Shown one piece after another: positions 35,032 through 43,849 of a stretch of DNA of 64,000 nucleotides. Source of the DNA: an uncultured Bacilli bacterium (GTDB lineage Bacteria > Bacillota_I > Bacilli_A > RF39 > UBA660). Both the position numbers and the translations under genes were made by a program. Every line of letters begins with the position of its first letter. The first letter of the stretch is position 1. The notes below the pieces were generated by a model, which ran no database searches, had not been told where the DNA came from, and worked only from the letters and a program-made list of their open reading frames with translations. The DNA lies in assembly GCA_934131175.1 (NCBI GenBank), contig CAKOZD010000003.1, forward strand, positions 1-64,000, read 5' to 3'.

Positions 35032-35412
35032 TTAATTGTTATTTGCTATATCTGTATCATCATTTTCAACAATACTATTACTTTTATTACTTCTTGAACC
35101 ATAAACCATCTTTTCAAGTTGAGATAATCTTTTTAATATGTCAACATTAGTAACTTCACCAGTTCCTCTACTAGTAGCAACTTCTGCACTAAGTTGAGAA
35201 TTACGAAGTTCTTGTTTAAGGTTCATTATTTCACCAAGCAAATCTGCTTTTTCTTTCTCTAAGTTATTAATAATTTCTAAAAATTGTTCATAGTCACCTA
35301 TAATAATATCTAGAAATTGATCAACTTCTTTTAACCGATATCCTCTAGTATCTATTTTAAAATCTTTTTCAAGGATATCTTGAGGCATAAGAGTAATTTT
35401 ATTTTGATACAT
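35032..35412 (-). CDS. gpsB: GpsB/DivIVA-family cell division protein
   Basis: A 126-aa coiled-coil protein. The N-terminal membrane-binding DivIVA/GpsB domain is clear (ITLMPQDILEKDFKIDTRGY then RLKEVDQFLDIIIGDYEQF), followed by a coiled coil to about residue 75, a Ser/Thr linker and the short helical tail typical of GpsB (VDILKRLSQLEKMVYG). GpsB shuttles class A PBPs between division and elongation sites. It sits just before rnpB, as in Bacillus; its PBP partner gene ponA is about 900 bases away in the opposite direction. Confidence 0.92.
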   Translation of the reverse strand: MYQNKITLMPQDILEKDFKIDTRGYRLKEVDQFLDIIIGDYEQFLEIINNLEKEKADLLGEIMNLKQELRNSQLSAEVATSRGTGEVTNVDILKRLSQLEKMVYGSRSNKSNSIVENDDTDIANNN

Positions 35413-35446
35413 ATTATCACCAATCCCTTATACTATTATTATTACA

Positions 35447-35566
35447 TTATTGCTTAGTTTTGTCAATTAATAAGCCATTCAAAGTGGCTACGTTTAAGTC
35501 TATCATACTTAGCCTAGTATTATCAATCATTTTATTAATAATCTTACTAATTTCTATATAATTCAT
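35447..35566 (-). CDS. Possible 39-aa ORF upstream of gpsB
   Basis: ATG preceded by TTGGTGATTAA opens a 39-aa frame (MNYIEISKIINKMIDNTRLS then MIDLNVATLNGLLIDKTKQ). It ends 34 bases before gpsB on the same strand. The sequence is amphipathic and not recognised. It may be a small gene or a leader ORF. Confidence 0.35.
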   Translation of the reverse strand: MNYIEISKIINKMIDNTRLSMIDLNVATLNGLLIDKTKQ

Positions 35567-35708
35567 TTAATCACCAATACCATAATAATACATATAGAAA
35601 AAAAATAAACAAAAACGACAAAAGAACAAGAAAAAATACAAATAAAATTTTTTCTAACTTATGGTAAATTAAAAAAGAATATAGTATAATTAGAAACAGG
35701 TGATACAA

Positions 35709-36293
35709 TTGAACTATCCAAACGGAATAAAAAAAAGCACACAAATAAAAGATTCATTTTTTAAAAAAGAAAGTTATAAAAATAGAGGTATGACTTTAGA
35801 AAGTGAATTAAATAGTTCAAATGAATATTATAGAGAAGTAGATAAAGCATATATTTATAAAAAGCCTACTCCAATAAAAATAACAAAAGTAGATTATCCA
35901 TCACGTGATAAAACTATTATCAAGGAAGCTTTTTTTACAATTCCATCTACGACTGACTACAATGGAATATATAAAGGAAAATATATAGATTTTGAAGCAA
36001 AAGAAACTAAAAGTACTACATCTTTTTCTCTAGCAAATATTCATAAACACCAAATTACACACCTAGAAAATATATATAACCATGGTGGAATAGCATTCTT
36101 AATTGTAAGATTTACTACATTAAATGAGACATATCTCCTTCCAGAAAAAAATTTTAAAGTATTTTTGGAAACTGAAGAAAGAAAATCAATTCCACTAGAA
36201 TTTTTTAGAAATTATGGATATCTAATAAAAGATGGTTATAGACCAAGAGTTGACTATTTAAAAATAGTTGACGAGTTAATCGGAGGTATATAA
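35709..36293 (+). CDS. recU: Holliday junction resolvase RecU
   Basis: The 194-aa resolvase cleaves four-way DNA junctions in Firmicutes. It matches Bacillus RecU from MNYPNGIKKS to the end. The nuclease centre is visible as PSTTDYNGIYKGKYIDFEAK, with the Asp and ExK residues, followed by HKHQITHLENIYNHGG. The start is TTG, placed after CAGGTGATACAA and fitting the family N-terminus; a GTG three codons upstream overlaps the site. The stop is followed by ponA after 1 base, and both make the conserved recU-ponA operon. Confidence 0.95.
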   Translation: MNYPNGIKKSTQIKDSFFKKESYKNRGMTLESELNSSNEYYREVDKAYIYKKPTPIKITKVDYPSRDKTIIKEAFFTIPSTTDYNGIYKGKYIDFEAKETKSTTSFSLANIHKHQITHLENIYNHGGIAFLIVRFTTLNETYLLPEKNFKVFLETEERKSIPLEFFRNYGYLIKDGYRPRVDYLKIVDELIGGI

Positions 36294-36294
36294 A

Positions 36295-39006
36295 ATGCAA
36301 AAAAAAGTAATAAAAAGAAAGAAAAATCCTAATACAAGATCAAAATCAAAAAGTAAAAGTACAAATAATTCAATAAAAATTGCTGTTTTATTAGCAGCTG
36401 TTGCAATTATTTTACTTACTTATATGACTCTTGGAATAGAATTAACTATTTTAATGGCAATACTTCTAGCAATTGTCTATGGAGTTTGGTATTTATTACA
36501 AAAAATTCAAAGTAAAACAAAGAAAAGAAAAGTAGTAAGTATCTTGTTAATAATTTTCTTTGGTTTAGGTATTACATGTTTAGTTGGATTTAGTGCATTT
36601 ATGATATATGTAAAAGCTAAAGCTGATCCTCTATTTGATACAGCTAATCTTAATACCGTAGAACTTACAAGACTTTATGATAAAGATGGTAAAGAATTTG
36701 CAAAATTAGGTTCTGAAAAAAGAGAAAAAGTCAGTTATGAACAATTACCAGAAGTCTTAATTGATGCAATTGTTGCTACAGAAGATTCAAGATTCTTTCA
36801 ACATAATGGTTTTGATGCACCAAGATTTTTAAAAGCTGCCTTAGGACAATTAGCAGGACGTTCTGGTGCAGGTGGAGCATCAACTCTATCAATGCAGGTT
36901 GTTAAAAATAGTTTTACAGACCACTTAGGACAAAAAACTGCTGGTAAAGATGGTATCGTTCGTAAATTTGAAGATATTTATCTTGCTGTATTTAAACTAG
37001 AAAAGAAATATTCAAAGGAAGAAATCATTGAGTATTACGTTAACAATCACTTCTTAGGGGGAAATATCTATGGAGTTCAAGAAGCAGCTAAAACATACTT
37101 TGGAAAAGATGTAAGTGAATTAAACTTAAGTGAAGCAGCAACTATAGCTGGAATGTTTAAATCACCTAACTACTATAGACCAAACGTTAATCCAAAAAAT
37201 GCAACTGCAAGAAGACAAACAGTTTTAAACTTAATGGTAAGACATGGATATATAACAAAAGAAGAAGCAGATATTGCTGCTGCTATTCCAATGGATTCAC
37301 TTACTACAACAGATTCATCAAGTGGTGTTCTAAGTCAATACCAAGGATATATTGATACTGTTGCAGATGAAATCCAAGATAAATATGGAATAAACCCATA
37401 TACTACTCCACTACTTGTATATACAAACTTAGACAGATCAAGACAAGATGCAGTTAACGCTGTATTAAATGGAGAAAATTATAATTGGATAAATGATAAA
37501 GTACAAACTGGGGTTTCAGTACTTGATTCAGAAACTGGTAAAATATTAGCTATTGGTAATGGTAGAAATGTAAATAATAGAAGTAATGACAATGTAGATC
37601 AATATAACTATGCAACACAAATAAAAAGACAACCTGGTTCAACAGCAAAGCCATTATTTGATTATGGTCCAGGTATTGAATATAACAACTGGTCAACGTA
37701 TGAATTATTTGATGATGCTCCATATAGTTATTCAAATGGACGTTCAATAAAGAACTGGGATGGAAAATACTTTGGAACAATAACATTAAGAAGAGCATTA
37801 TCAACATCACGTAATATTCCAGCATTAAAAGCGTTCCAAAAAGTTGATAATAAAAAGATTAGAAAATTCGTTACAAGTCTTGGAATTACCCCAGAAGTAT
37901 GTAATTCAGGATATAAATATGATAAAGAAAAGGATTTATGTATAAATAAAACAGATTCAAGTGATACACAAAATCCACTTACATTACATGAAGCACATTC
38001 AATCGGAGCATTTACAGGTGTATCTCCACTAGAAATGTCAGCAGCATATGCAGCATTCTCAAATGGAGGATATTATAATGAACCATATACAGTTGAAAAA
38101 ATTGTATTTAGACAAACTAAAAAAGAAGTTACACATAAATCAACTAAGACACAAGTAATGTCTGATGCAACTGCATTCATGATATCAAGTGTTTTACAAG
38201 ATGTTTCATTAACTGGTGGAACTCCTAAAAATGTAGCTTGTAAAACTGGTACAACAAACTTTGATGATAATACAATGAAAAACTATAACATGCCTAGTGA
38301 TGCTATAAGAGATTCATGGGTTATTGGATATTCAACTAAAACAGTAATCGGTATGTGGTATGGATATGATAGTTTCACAAAACAATCAATTGCTGATGGA
38401 TATGTATTACATAATGTCCCAGCAACAATTCAAAAAGATAGATTATTCAATGCTTTAGTAAGTGCTGGAGCAATGGAATCAAACAGAGAAGAATTTAAGC
38501 AACCTTCAAGTGTTGTTAAAGTTGGAGTTGCTGCAGGAAGTAATCCAGCAAAATTAGCATCTCCTGGACAATCAGCAATTTATGAATACTTTAAAAAAGG
38601 ATATGAACCAAATGAATATGATACAAGTAGTTATAAACTACCAGCACCTGGAAATTTAAAAGCAACTGAATCTGGTGGAAAAGTAACATTAAGTTGGTCA
38701 GCAGTTAATCACTCTTCAATATCTACAAGTAGTGATTATGGTAAATTTGGATATAATATTTATAAAGATGGTGTATTAATAGGATGGACAGATAAAACAA
38801 GTTATACATTCACTCCAGATGGAAGTGTCTACGGTACTTATAAAGTAGTCGCAACATTTAAATCATATAGTGGTATAACAAGTGAGGCTGCAACAATAAC
38901 GTTAAGAGAAAGTTCAAAACCTTCTCCATCGCCTTCACCAAGTGATGACCCATCACCATCTCCATCGCCTTCACCTAGTGAAGACCCAATTACACCAACT
39001 GAATAA
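36295..39006 (+). CDS. ponA: Class A penicillin-binding protein (PBP1a)
   Basis: A 903-aa bifunctional peptidoglycan synthase. A basic N-terminus is followed by hydrophobic segments (about 27-60 and 77-107). The glycosyltransferase domain has EDSRFFQHNGFD near 162 and GGASTLSMQVVKN; the transpeptidase has STAK near 448, STSRN near 505 and KTGTT near 650. A fibronectin III-like domain (about 785-870) and a Pro/Ser-repeat tail (PSPSPSPSDDPSP) close the protein. The second hydrophobic region near the N-terminus is more than the single helix of most PBP1a proteins. The ATG follows CGGAGGTATATAAA. Confidence 0.96.
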   Translation: MQKKVIKRKKNPNTRSKSKSKSTNNSIKIAVLLAAVAIILLTYMTLGIELTILMAILLAIVYGVWYLLQKIQSKTKKRKVVSILLIIFFGLGITCLVGFSAFMIYVKAKADPLFDTANLNTVELTRLYDKDGKEFAKLGSEKREKVSYEQLPEVLIDAIVATEDSRFFQHNGFDAPRFLKAALGQLAGRSGAGGASTLSMQVVKNSFTDHLGQKTAGKDGIVRKFEDIYLAVFKLEKKYSKEEIIEYYVNNHFLGGNIYGVQEAAKTYFGKDVSELNLSEAATIAGMFKSPNYYRPNVNPKNATARRQTVLNLMVRHGYITKEEADIAAAIPMDSLTTTDSSSGVLSQYQGYIDTVADEIQDKYGINPYTTPLLVYTNLDRSRQDAVNAVLNGENYNWINDKVQTGVSVLDSETGKILAIGNGRNVNNRSNDNVDQYNYATQIKRQPGSTAKPLFDYGPGIEYNNWSTYELFDDAPYSYSNGRSIKNWDGKYFGTITLRRALSTSRNIPALKAFQKVDNKKIRKFVTSLGITPEVCNSGYKYDKEKDLCINKTDSSDTQNPLTLHEAHSIGAFTGVSPLEMSAAYAAFSNGGYYNEPYTVEKIVFRQTKKEVTHKSTKTQVMSDATAFMISSVLQDVSLTGGTPKNVACKTGTTNFDDNTMKNYNMPSDAIRDSWVIGYSTKTVIGMWYGYDSFTKQSIADGYVLHNVPATIQKDRLFNALVSAGAMESNREEFKQPSSVVKVGVAAGSNPAKLASPGQSAIYEYFKKGYEPNEYDTSSYKLPAPGNLKATESGGKVTLSWSAVNHSSISTSSDYGKFGYNIYKDGVLIGWTDKTSYTFTPDGSVYGTYKVVATFKSYSGITSEAATITLRESSKPSPSPSPSDDPSPSPSPSPSEDPITPTE

Positions 39007-39012
39007 AATAAA

Positions 39013-39042
39013 AAAATCTCAAGATTAATTTCTTGGGATTTT
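39013..39042. terminator. Bidirectional terminator
   Basis: A 12-bp stem with one G-U (AAAATCTCAAGA / TCTTGGGATTTT) ends ponA and the convergent nth. Confidence 0.85.
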
Positions 39043-39666
39043 TTATTTATAATCTCTACAAATATCTTTTAATTTACAATTACTACAATTAGGTTTTATA
39101 GCCTTACAATGATATCTTCCGAATAATACAAGTTGAAGATGTCTTTTACTCCACTCTTCTTTTGGAAACTTACGCTCTAGTTTCTTCTCTACTTTATAAA
39201 CATCATCTTTTAAATAAGCCATTTTAAGTCGCTTAGAAACTCTTTCAACATGAGTATCAACAGCAATAGCAGGATAACCATAAAACTCGCTTAAAAACAC
39301 ATTAGCAGTCTTTCTACCAATTCCAGGAAGCGTAGTTAATATATCTTTATCAGTTGGAACAACACCATTATATTCTTCAACTATAATCCTCGCGATTTCT
39401 TTAGTATATTGTGCCTTTTTTCTAAAAGATCCTAGTGGATGAATAATATCCTCTAAATCTTTAATATCAGCATCCATAAGTTTTTCTAAATTAGGATATT
39501 TATTAAACATAACTGCAGTAACAGTATTAACTCTTTTATCAGTAGTTTGTGCACTTAACATTACTGCTAGTAAAAGTTCATAGTCAGTATGAAAAATAAG
39601 TTCAGGCTTTGGATTAGGAAACATTTCGTCAAGATAATCACCAATAATTTTAATATTATTATTCAT
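39043..39666 (-). CDS. nth: Endonuclease III (Nth)
   Basis: A 207-aa DNA glycosylase/AP lyase of base-excision repair, removing oxidised pyrimidines. The helix-hairpin-helix is LPGIGRKTANV with the catalytic Lys, and the catalytic Asp is in AVDTHVERVSKRL. The [4Fe-4S] loop C-x6-C-x2-C-x5-C is intact at the end (CKAIKPNCSNCKLKDIC). The start is uncertain: the ATG at 39666 overlaps the dnaD stop, and ATG 39672 is also possible. The order dnaD-nth next to recU-ponA is that of Bacillus. Confidence 0.93.
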   Translation of the reverse strand: MNNNIKIIGDYLDEMFPNPKPELIFHTDYELLLAVMLSAQTTDKRVNTVTAVMFNKYPNLEKLMDADIKDLEDIIHPLGSFRKKAQYTKEIARIIVEEYNGVVPTDKDILTTLPGIGRKTANVFLSEFYGYPAIAVDTHVERVSKRLKMAYLKDDVYKVEKKLERKFPKEEWSKRHLQLVLFGRYHCKAIKPNCSNCKLKDICRDYK

Positions 39667-40336
39667 CTTCATCAAACCAATTCCATTCAATAGTATCTAA
39701 ATCAATATCACTTTCTTTGTCTTTTGGAACATTCCTTTTTTTTCTATTTTCTTCAACATCTTTTATAGTTTTAATACCTTTTCTACTCCATTCATATAAA
39801 ATCTTATCAATATATCTCAAATTAGATACTCCATTAAAAGTTGCTTCCTTTAAAGCCTCATTAATTAAATCAGTACTGTAATTATTACTTAACCAAGACT
39901 TAATTATTTCAATTTCAATGGGACTCAAAGTTCTTCCAAATTCCTTTTCAATAGCCTCAAATATATCAGAAGTATCATTAGAAGACTCTTTACTTTCATT
40001 TACATCATCAATTATAAGTAATGAAACTTTACTATAAAAGTCATCTAACATAACAACTTCTTCCATATAACCCTTATCACTCTTAACAACTTCCACTTTA
40101 ATAAAACCCTTATCAGTTAAACTACTAATAAGATTCATCACATCCATAATTTCAATATTAAAAGCCTCACTTAACTCTTCTGGGTTAAATAAAAACTTAT
40201 TTCCAATGTTATATAAATACATTAAGAAAACAAATTCATTTAAAGTTAATTTTAAATTCTTATAATTTTTTAATAAATAAACCGGAATACTAATATTACC
40301 ATCTTTAAATACTTTTATAAGCCCCTTATTCATCAA
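39659..40336 (-). CDS. dnaD: DnaD-domain replication protein
   Basis: The 225-aa protein has an N-terminal winged-helix part (LTLNEFVFLMYLYNIGNKFL) and a C-terminal DnaD/DnaB2 domain (FEAIEKEFGRTLSPIEIEII then WLSNNYSTDLINEALKEA and YIDKILYEWSRKGIKT). DnaD helps load the replicative helicase at origins and at stalled forks in low-GC Gram-positives. It ends in an acidic tail and overlaps nth. Confidence 0.9.
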   Translation of the reverse strand: MMNKGLIKVFKDGNISIPVYLLKNYKNLKLTLNEFVFLMYLYNIGNKFLFNPEELSEAFNIEIMDVMNLISSLTDKGFIKVEVVKSDKGYMEEVVMLDDFYSKVSLLIIDDVNESKESSNDTSDIFEAIEKEFGRTLSPIEIEIIKSWLSNNYSTDLINEALKEATFNGVSNLRYIDKILYEWSRKGIKTIKDVEENRKKRNVPKDKESDIDLDTIEWNWFDEDE

Positions 40337-40394
40337 ATCATCTCCATAACGAATTTATAATATCATATTTCATAAACTATTTCAAAGAAAAGAC

Positions 40395-41963
40395 TTATCT
40401 AAACATATTAGATAAGTCAGAATTACCATCATCCATATTACTATCACTATCGTCATCTGAATTATTTATATCATTATACAAGTCATCAGTTAAATTACTA
40501 TTAGAATTACTATTCATATTAAAATTATTATTAGAACTACTATTAAATAAACTACTAGAACTACCAGAGTTATTATTATTGTTATTCATATTAAAACTAT
40601 TAATATTATTAACACTATTATTATTAAACATATTATTTAAACTACTAGTAGAGTTACTATCGGTATTGTTACTACTATTATCATTAGAACTATTACTAAA
40701 TATATCATTCAGTCCACTATCAGAATTATTATTAAACATATTATTCATATTATTATTATTATTAGAAAAACTATTCTGATTAAATCCATTATTTGAATTC
40801 ATATCAAAACTATTATTTTGATTATAGTTATTATTTGACTCGATATTACTATTAACATCTCCTACACCCATTGAGCTAGAAGAACCAATAGTTATATTAG
40901 AACTTATATTACTACTATTAGTATTATTATTTGAATAACTTAAATCTAAAACACTATTTGAAGTATCAGGTGTATAATCAGTACTTACATTATTATTTAT
41001 ATTATTAGAATAATTATTATAATCATTTGAGGCAACATTATTATTAGTATTGTTAACAGATGGCTCATAATATAATAAGTCATATTTTCCAGTAATTAAT
41101 TTTATAATTACAACAATAAATGCAACTCCACTTACTAATGATAATATTGCAGTTAATATTCCTAAGTGAAGGAATACTAATCCAAATGATAAGAAATAAA
41201 CAATCATATATATCTTAGCAATCATACTACCAAAAGCTAATTTAATAGTTATATAAATATTAGTAAAAGGTAAATACGCAAGAACTGTCTTTTCAGCAAA
41301 CATTCTTTTATATAATGCATTTAATATTAATCCGTAGATTACGTAAAAAAATAATAAAATAAATATAAATACAGCAATAAGTCCAACACCTGCGCCTAAA
41401 GAAAATACCAAATCACTAATTTTATCTGCAGGAGACTTTTCGGTTTTTGTAATACCATTATTTATTTCTTCAAACGTAAGTCCCTCATATTTATCATAAG
41501 CACCTACTTTACAATATTCATTATCATCTAATACACTAAAATATGCTGCATCACTATAACTTTTTTCTTTAACAAAGTACTTTTTAACAATACTTAAATT
41601 AAATGGTAAGGACTCATTTTGTCTAATAACAGCTCCAGAGTAATCTGTATCTAAATCTTTTTCAGAACAATAAGTTATAAATCCAATATTTTTCTGACTA
41701 GAATCAAACATTAATATATCAATACTAATAGGTATAGGTTTTGTACTTTTAGAATTATTAGTAATACTTCCAAAACTAATAATAGGATATCCATTTTTAT
41801 CTTTTAACCCACTATTAAATTTCATTTCATTATAAGAAAAATTCTTAGTTTGTATACTTATCACACTATCAACAGGATATAAAGTATTTAATTCTTCAGC
41901 ATTAACATTAATAGTAAAAAAAGATACAATCACTGCAAGAAAAAAAACTATTTTATTCTTCAT
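40395..41963 (-). CDS. Membrane protein with Asn/Ser-rich tail
   Basis: An unrecognised 522-aa protein. A signal peptide (1-23, ending VNA) leads to an extracytoplasmic domain to about 180 with two cysteines (FITYCSEKD, NEYCKVGAY). Three or four membrane helices follow (about 185-290). The last 220 residues are a cytoplasmic tail of Asn, Ser, Asp and Met, with runs such as NNNNNMNNMFNNN, prion-like in composition. Start is the second ATG, MKNKIVF. It lies 7 bases after cca on the same strand, so the two may share a transcript. No function can be assigned. Confidence 0.75.
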   Translation of the reverse strand: MKNKIVFFLAVIVSFFTINVNAEELNTLYPVDSVISIQTKNFSYNEMKFNSGLKDKNGYPIISFGSITNNSKSTKPIPISIDILMFDSSQKNIGFITYCSEKDLDTDYSGAVIRQNESLPFNLSIVKKYFVKEKSYSDAAYFSVLDDNEYCKVGAYDKYEGLTFEEINNGITKTEKSPADKISDLVFSLGAGVGLIAVFIFILLFFYVIYGLILNALYKRMFAEKTVLAYLPFTNIYITIKLAFGSMIAKIYMIVYFLSFGLVFLHLGILTAILSLVSGVAFIVVIIKLITGKYDLLYYEPSVNNTNNNVASNDYNNYSNNINNNVSTDYTPDTSNSVLDLSYSNNNTNSSNISSNITIGSSSSMGVGDVNSNIESNNNYNQNNSFDMNSNNGFNQNSFSNNNNNMNNMFNNNSDSGLNDIFSNSSNDNSSNNTDSNSTSSLNNMFNNNSVNNINSFNMNNNNNNSGSSSSLFNSSSNNNFNMNSNSNSNLTDDLYNDINNSDDDSDSNMDDGNSDLSNMFR

Positions 41964-41970
41964 AAACATC

Positions 41971-43068
41971 TTATCTATAATTATTTAAAATATAATTATA
42001 AATTTCCTCCTTTTCATTCTTTAACCTTCTATATAAGATTTCTCTTTCTATATCATCATAAATATCAGTAATAAACTTACCTGGTTCTTTATGTAATATC
42101 TTAATAATATCATCAGATGTAATATCAATATCTTTCCTACATTTTATTACTAAATTATTGTAAGACTCAGTAACATTTTTAATATCTAAACCTTTTATTT
42201 CAGAAGCAACACTATTAACATACAACCCGTATTTATATAAAGCCATTGGATCTAAATTATTAAGTGGAATAACCTTACTTATATCATTTATAAGAGATGT
42301 TTCATTCTTATTAAAAGGATATTTATCAACTACATCTAAAATACTCCATACACCAATTAAACTTGTTGTATTAGTCTCTAATATTTTTGATAAATTAGGT
42401 AATTCTAATACTTCATCAAGTCCAAATTCTAATAATAATGATACTCCTAATTTTCTATTTGAACTAGTAAATATTTTATCAAGTTCACTTTTTTTTCTAT
42501 AATAACTAAGATTTCTAACTAAATCTTTAGTCTTTTTAATAGCAGCAACTACTTCATCACTTAATTTAAAGTTTAAAATAGTTGCAAATCTTATAGCTCT
42601 AAGTATTCTTAAAGCATCATCATTAAAACTCTTATAAGCATCATCTACAGTTCGAATCACTTTATTTTCTAAGTCTTCTCTTCCATTTAAATAATCAACT
42701 ATATCTCCATTACTATCCATACAAATAGTATTAATAACAAAATCTCTTCTTAATAAATCTGGATATAATTCATCTATATATTTAACCTCAGCAGGATGCC
42801 TATTATCATTATACCCTATTTCTTTTCTAAAAGTCGTTATTTCAAATCTATAACCCTTTTTTTCTATAATAACAGAACCATAATCTTCATTAGGAAGACA
42901 TGAATCATTAAAAAGTTCCATTATTTGTTTAGGTGTTGCATTAGTAGTAATATCAATATCATTAGATTCAATATCTAAAAGAGTATCTCTAACATATCCT
43001 CCAACAATATATGCCTTATATCCGTTATCATTTAATTCTTTAAGTACTTTTAAAGCAACATCATACAT
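41971..43068 (-). CDS. cca: CCA tRNA nucleotidyltransferase
   Basis: A 365-aa class II tRNA nucleotidyltransferase, adding or repairing the 3' CCA of tRNA. The head domain has GGYVRDTLLDIESNDIDITT with the catalytic DxD; RRDFVINTICMD and the RILRAIRFATIL segment follow. The C-terminal half is helical. Poly(A) polymerase I shares this fold, but length and neighbours suit the CCA enzyme of Firmicutes. Confidence 0.9.
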   Translation of the reverse strand: MYDVALKVLKELNDNGYKAYIVGGYVRDTLLDIESNDIDITTNATPKQIMELFNDSCLPNEDYGSVIIEKKGYRFEITTFRKEIGYNDNRHPAEVKYIDELYPDLLRRDFVINTICMDSNGDIVDYLNGREDLENKVIRTVDDAYKSFNDDALRILRAIRFATILNFKLSDEVVAAIKKTKDLVRNLSYYRKKSELDKIFTSSNRKLGVSLLLEFGLDEVLELPNLSKILETNTTSLIGVWSILDVVDKYPFNKNETSLINDISKVIPLNNLDPMALYKYGLYVNSVASEIKGLDIKNVTESYNNLVIKCRKDIDITSDDIIKILHKEPGKFITDIYDDIEREILYRRLKNEKEEIYNYILNNYR

Positions 43069-43108
43069 TAAATCACCACCTAATCATATTATAACATATA
43101 AAAAAATA

Positions 43109-43130
43109 AAAGAACCATAATAGGTTCTTT
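43109..43130 (-). terminator. Terminator after HU gene
   Basis: An 8-bp stem (AAAGAACC / GGTTCTTT) with loop of 6 and a T run on the minus strand. Confidence 0.75.
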
Positions 43131-43147
43131 CTTTACATAACTTTAAA

Positions 43148-43420
43148 TTAGTTTACAGCGTCTTTTAAAGCAGTTCCAGCCTTGAAAGTAACAGCCTTTC
43201 TAGCTTCAATTTTAACTGTTTCACCAGTTCTTGGATTACGTCCTTCACGTGCAGCTCTTTCAGATACAGCGAATGTTCCAAAACCAACTAGTGGTACTTT
43301 ATCACCTTTAACTAAAGCTTCAGTAATAGCAGCAAATGTAGCATCGATAGCTCTTGTAGAATCAGCTTTAGTTAATCCAGTTGCAGTTGCTACTGCCTCT
43401 ACTAATTCAACTTTTTTCAT
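43148..43420 (-). CDS. hup: HU-type nucleoid protein
   Basis: The 90-aa histone-like HU protein bends and compacts DNA as a dimer. It starts MKKVELVEAVATATGLTKAD and contains GFGTFAVSERAAREGRNPRT, the DNA-binding arm, and KIEARKAVTFKAGTALKDAV. The ATG follows AGGGAGGTATATAAT. In Bacillus the equivalent hbs lies next to spoIVA and der; here both are within 10 kb. Confidence 0.97.
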   Translation of the reverse strand: MKKVELVEAVATATGLTKADSTRAIDATFAAITEALVKGDKVPLVGFGTFAVSERAAREGRNPRTGETVKIEARKAVTFKAGTALKDAVN

Positions 43421-43504
43421 ATATTATATACCTCCCTATAATTTATTAAGCAATTGTTATGCTTACATATTAAAATTACCATGTTTTATAACAAAATGCA
43501 ACAA

Positions 43505-43849
43505 TTATAGATTATTTTTACTAAGTTTTTCACTAATTTCAGTAAGTAAAGATATAATATGTCCAATAGAAAAAATAACAATTGAAACAAGTAATCCTAT
43601 AAACCAAATAACTACCATTAATGAAAAATTAAATTCATTAACTAAACAAGTATCAGAAAAATAATAAGAAGAAGCTTTACAAGTAGAAAATAAATTACCA
43701 AATATAATTCCTAAAAAGAAGAAAACTACAAGTAATCCTATAGAAAATATTTGATATAAATTAAGTTTCTTTCTAGAAAATTCTTTTTTAATTGACTTAA
43801 TCTTAGGAAAATCACTTTTAGTTTTTGATATTTCTTCAAATAAATCCAT
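43505..43849 (-). CDS. Small membrane protein, two helices
   Basis: A 114-aa protein with a basic N-terminal part (about 1-30), two membrane helices (about 32-50 and 76-100) and between them a short outside loop with two cysteines (FSTCKASSYYFSDTC) that could form a disulfide. I recognise no family. Its ATG overlaps the stop of the 370-aa membrane gene as TAATG, so the pair is co-translated. Confidence 0.7.
   Translation of the reverse strand: MDLFEEISKTKSDFPKIKSIKKEFSRKKLNLYQIFSIGLLVVFFFLGIIFGNLFSTCKASSYYFSDTCLVNEFNFSLMVVIWFIGLLVSIVIFSIGHIISLLTEISEKLSKNNL

Noticed and set aside
40579..40779. Leu-rich frame of 66 aa, and the idea of a short-repeat array or CRISPR here
   Set aside because: The repetition is codon-level AAT/AGT repetition of the Asn/Ser-rich tail; there are no regular direct repeats with unique spacers.
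43182..43664. 160-aa plus-strand frame over the HU gene
   Set aside because: HU on the other strand is certain; no start signal or family supports this frame.
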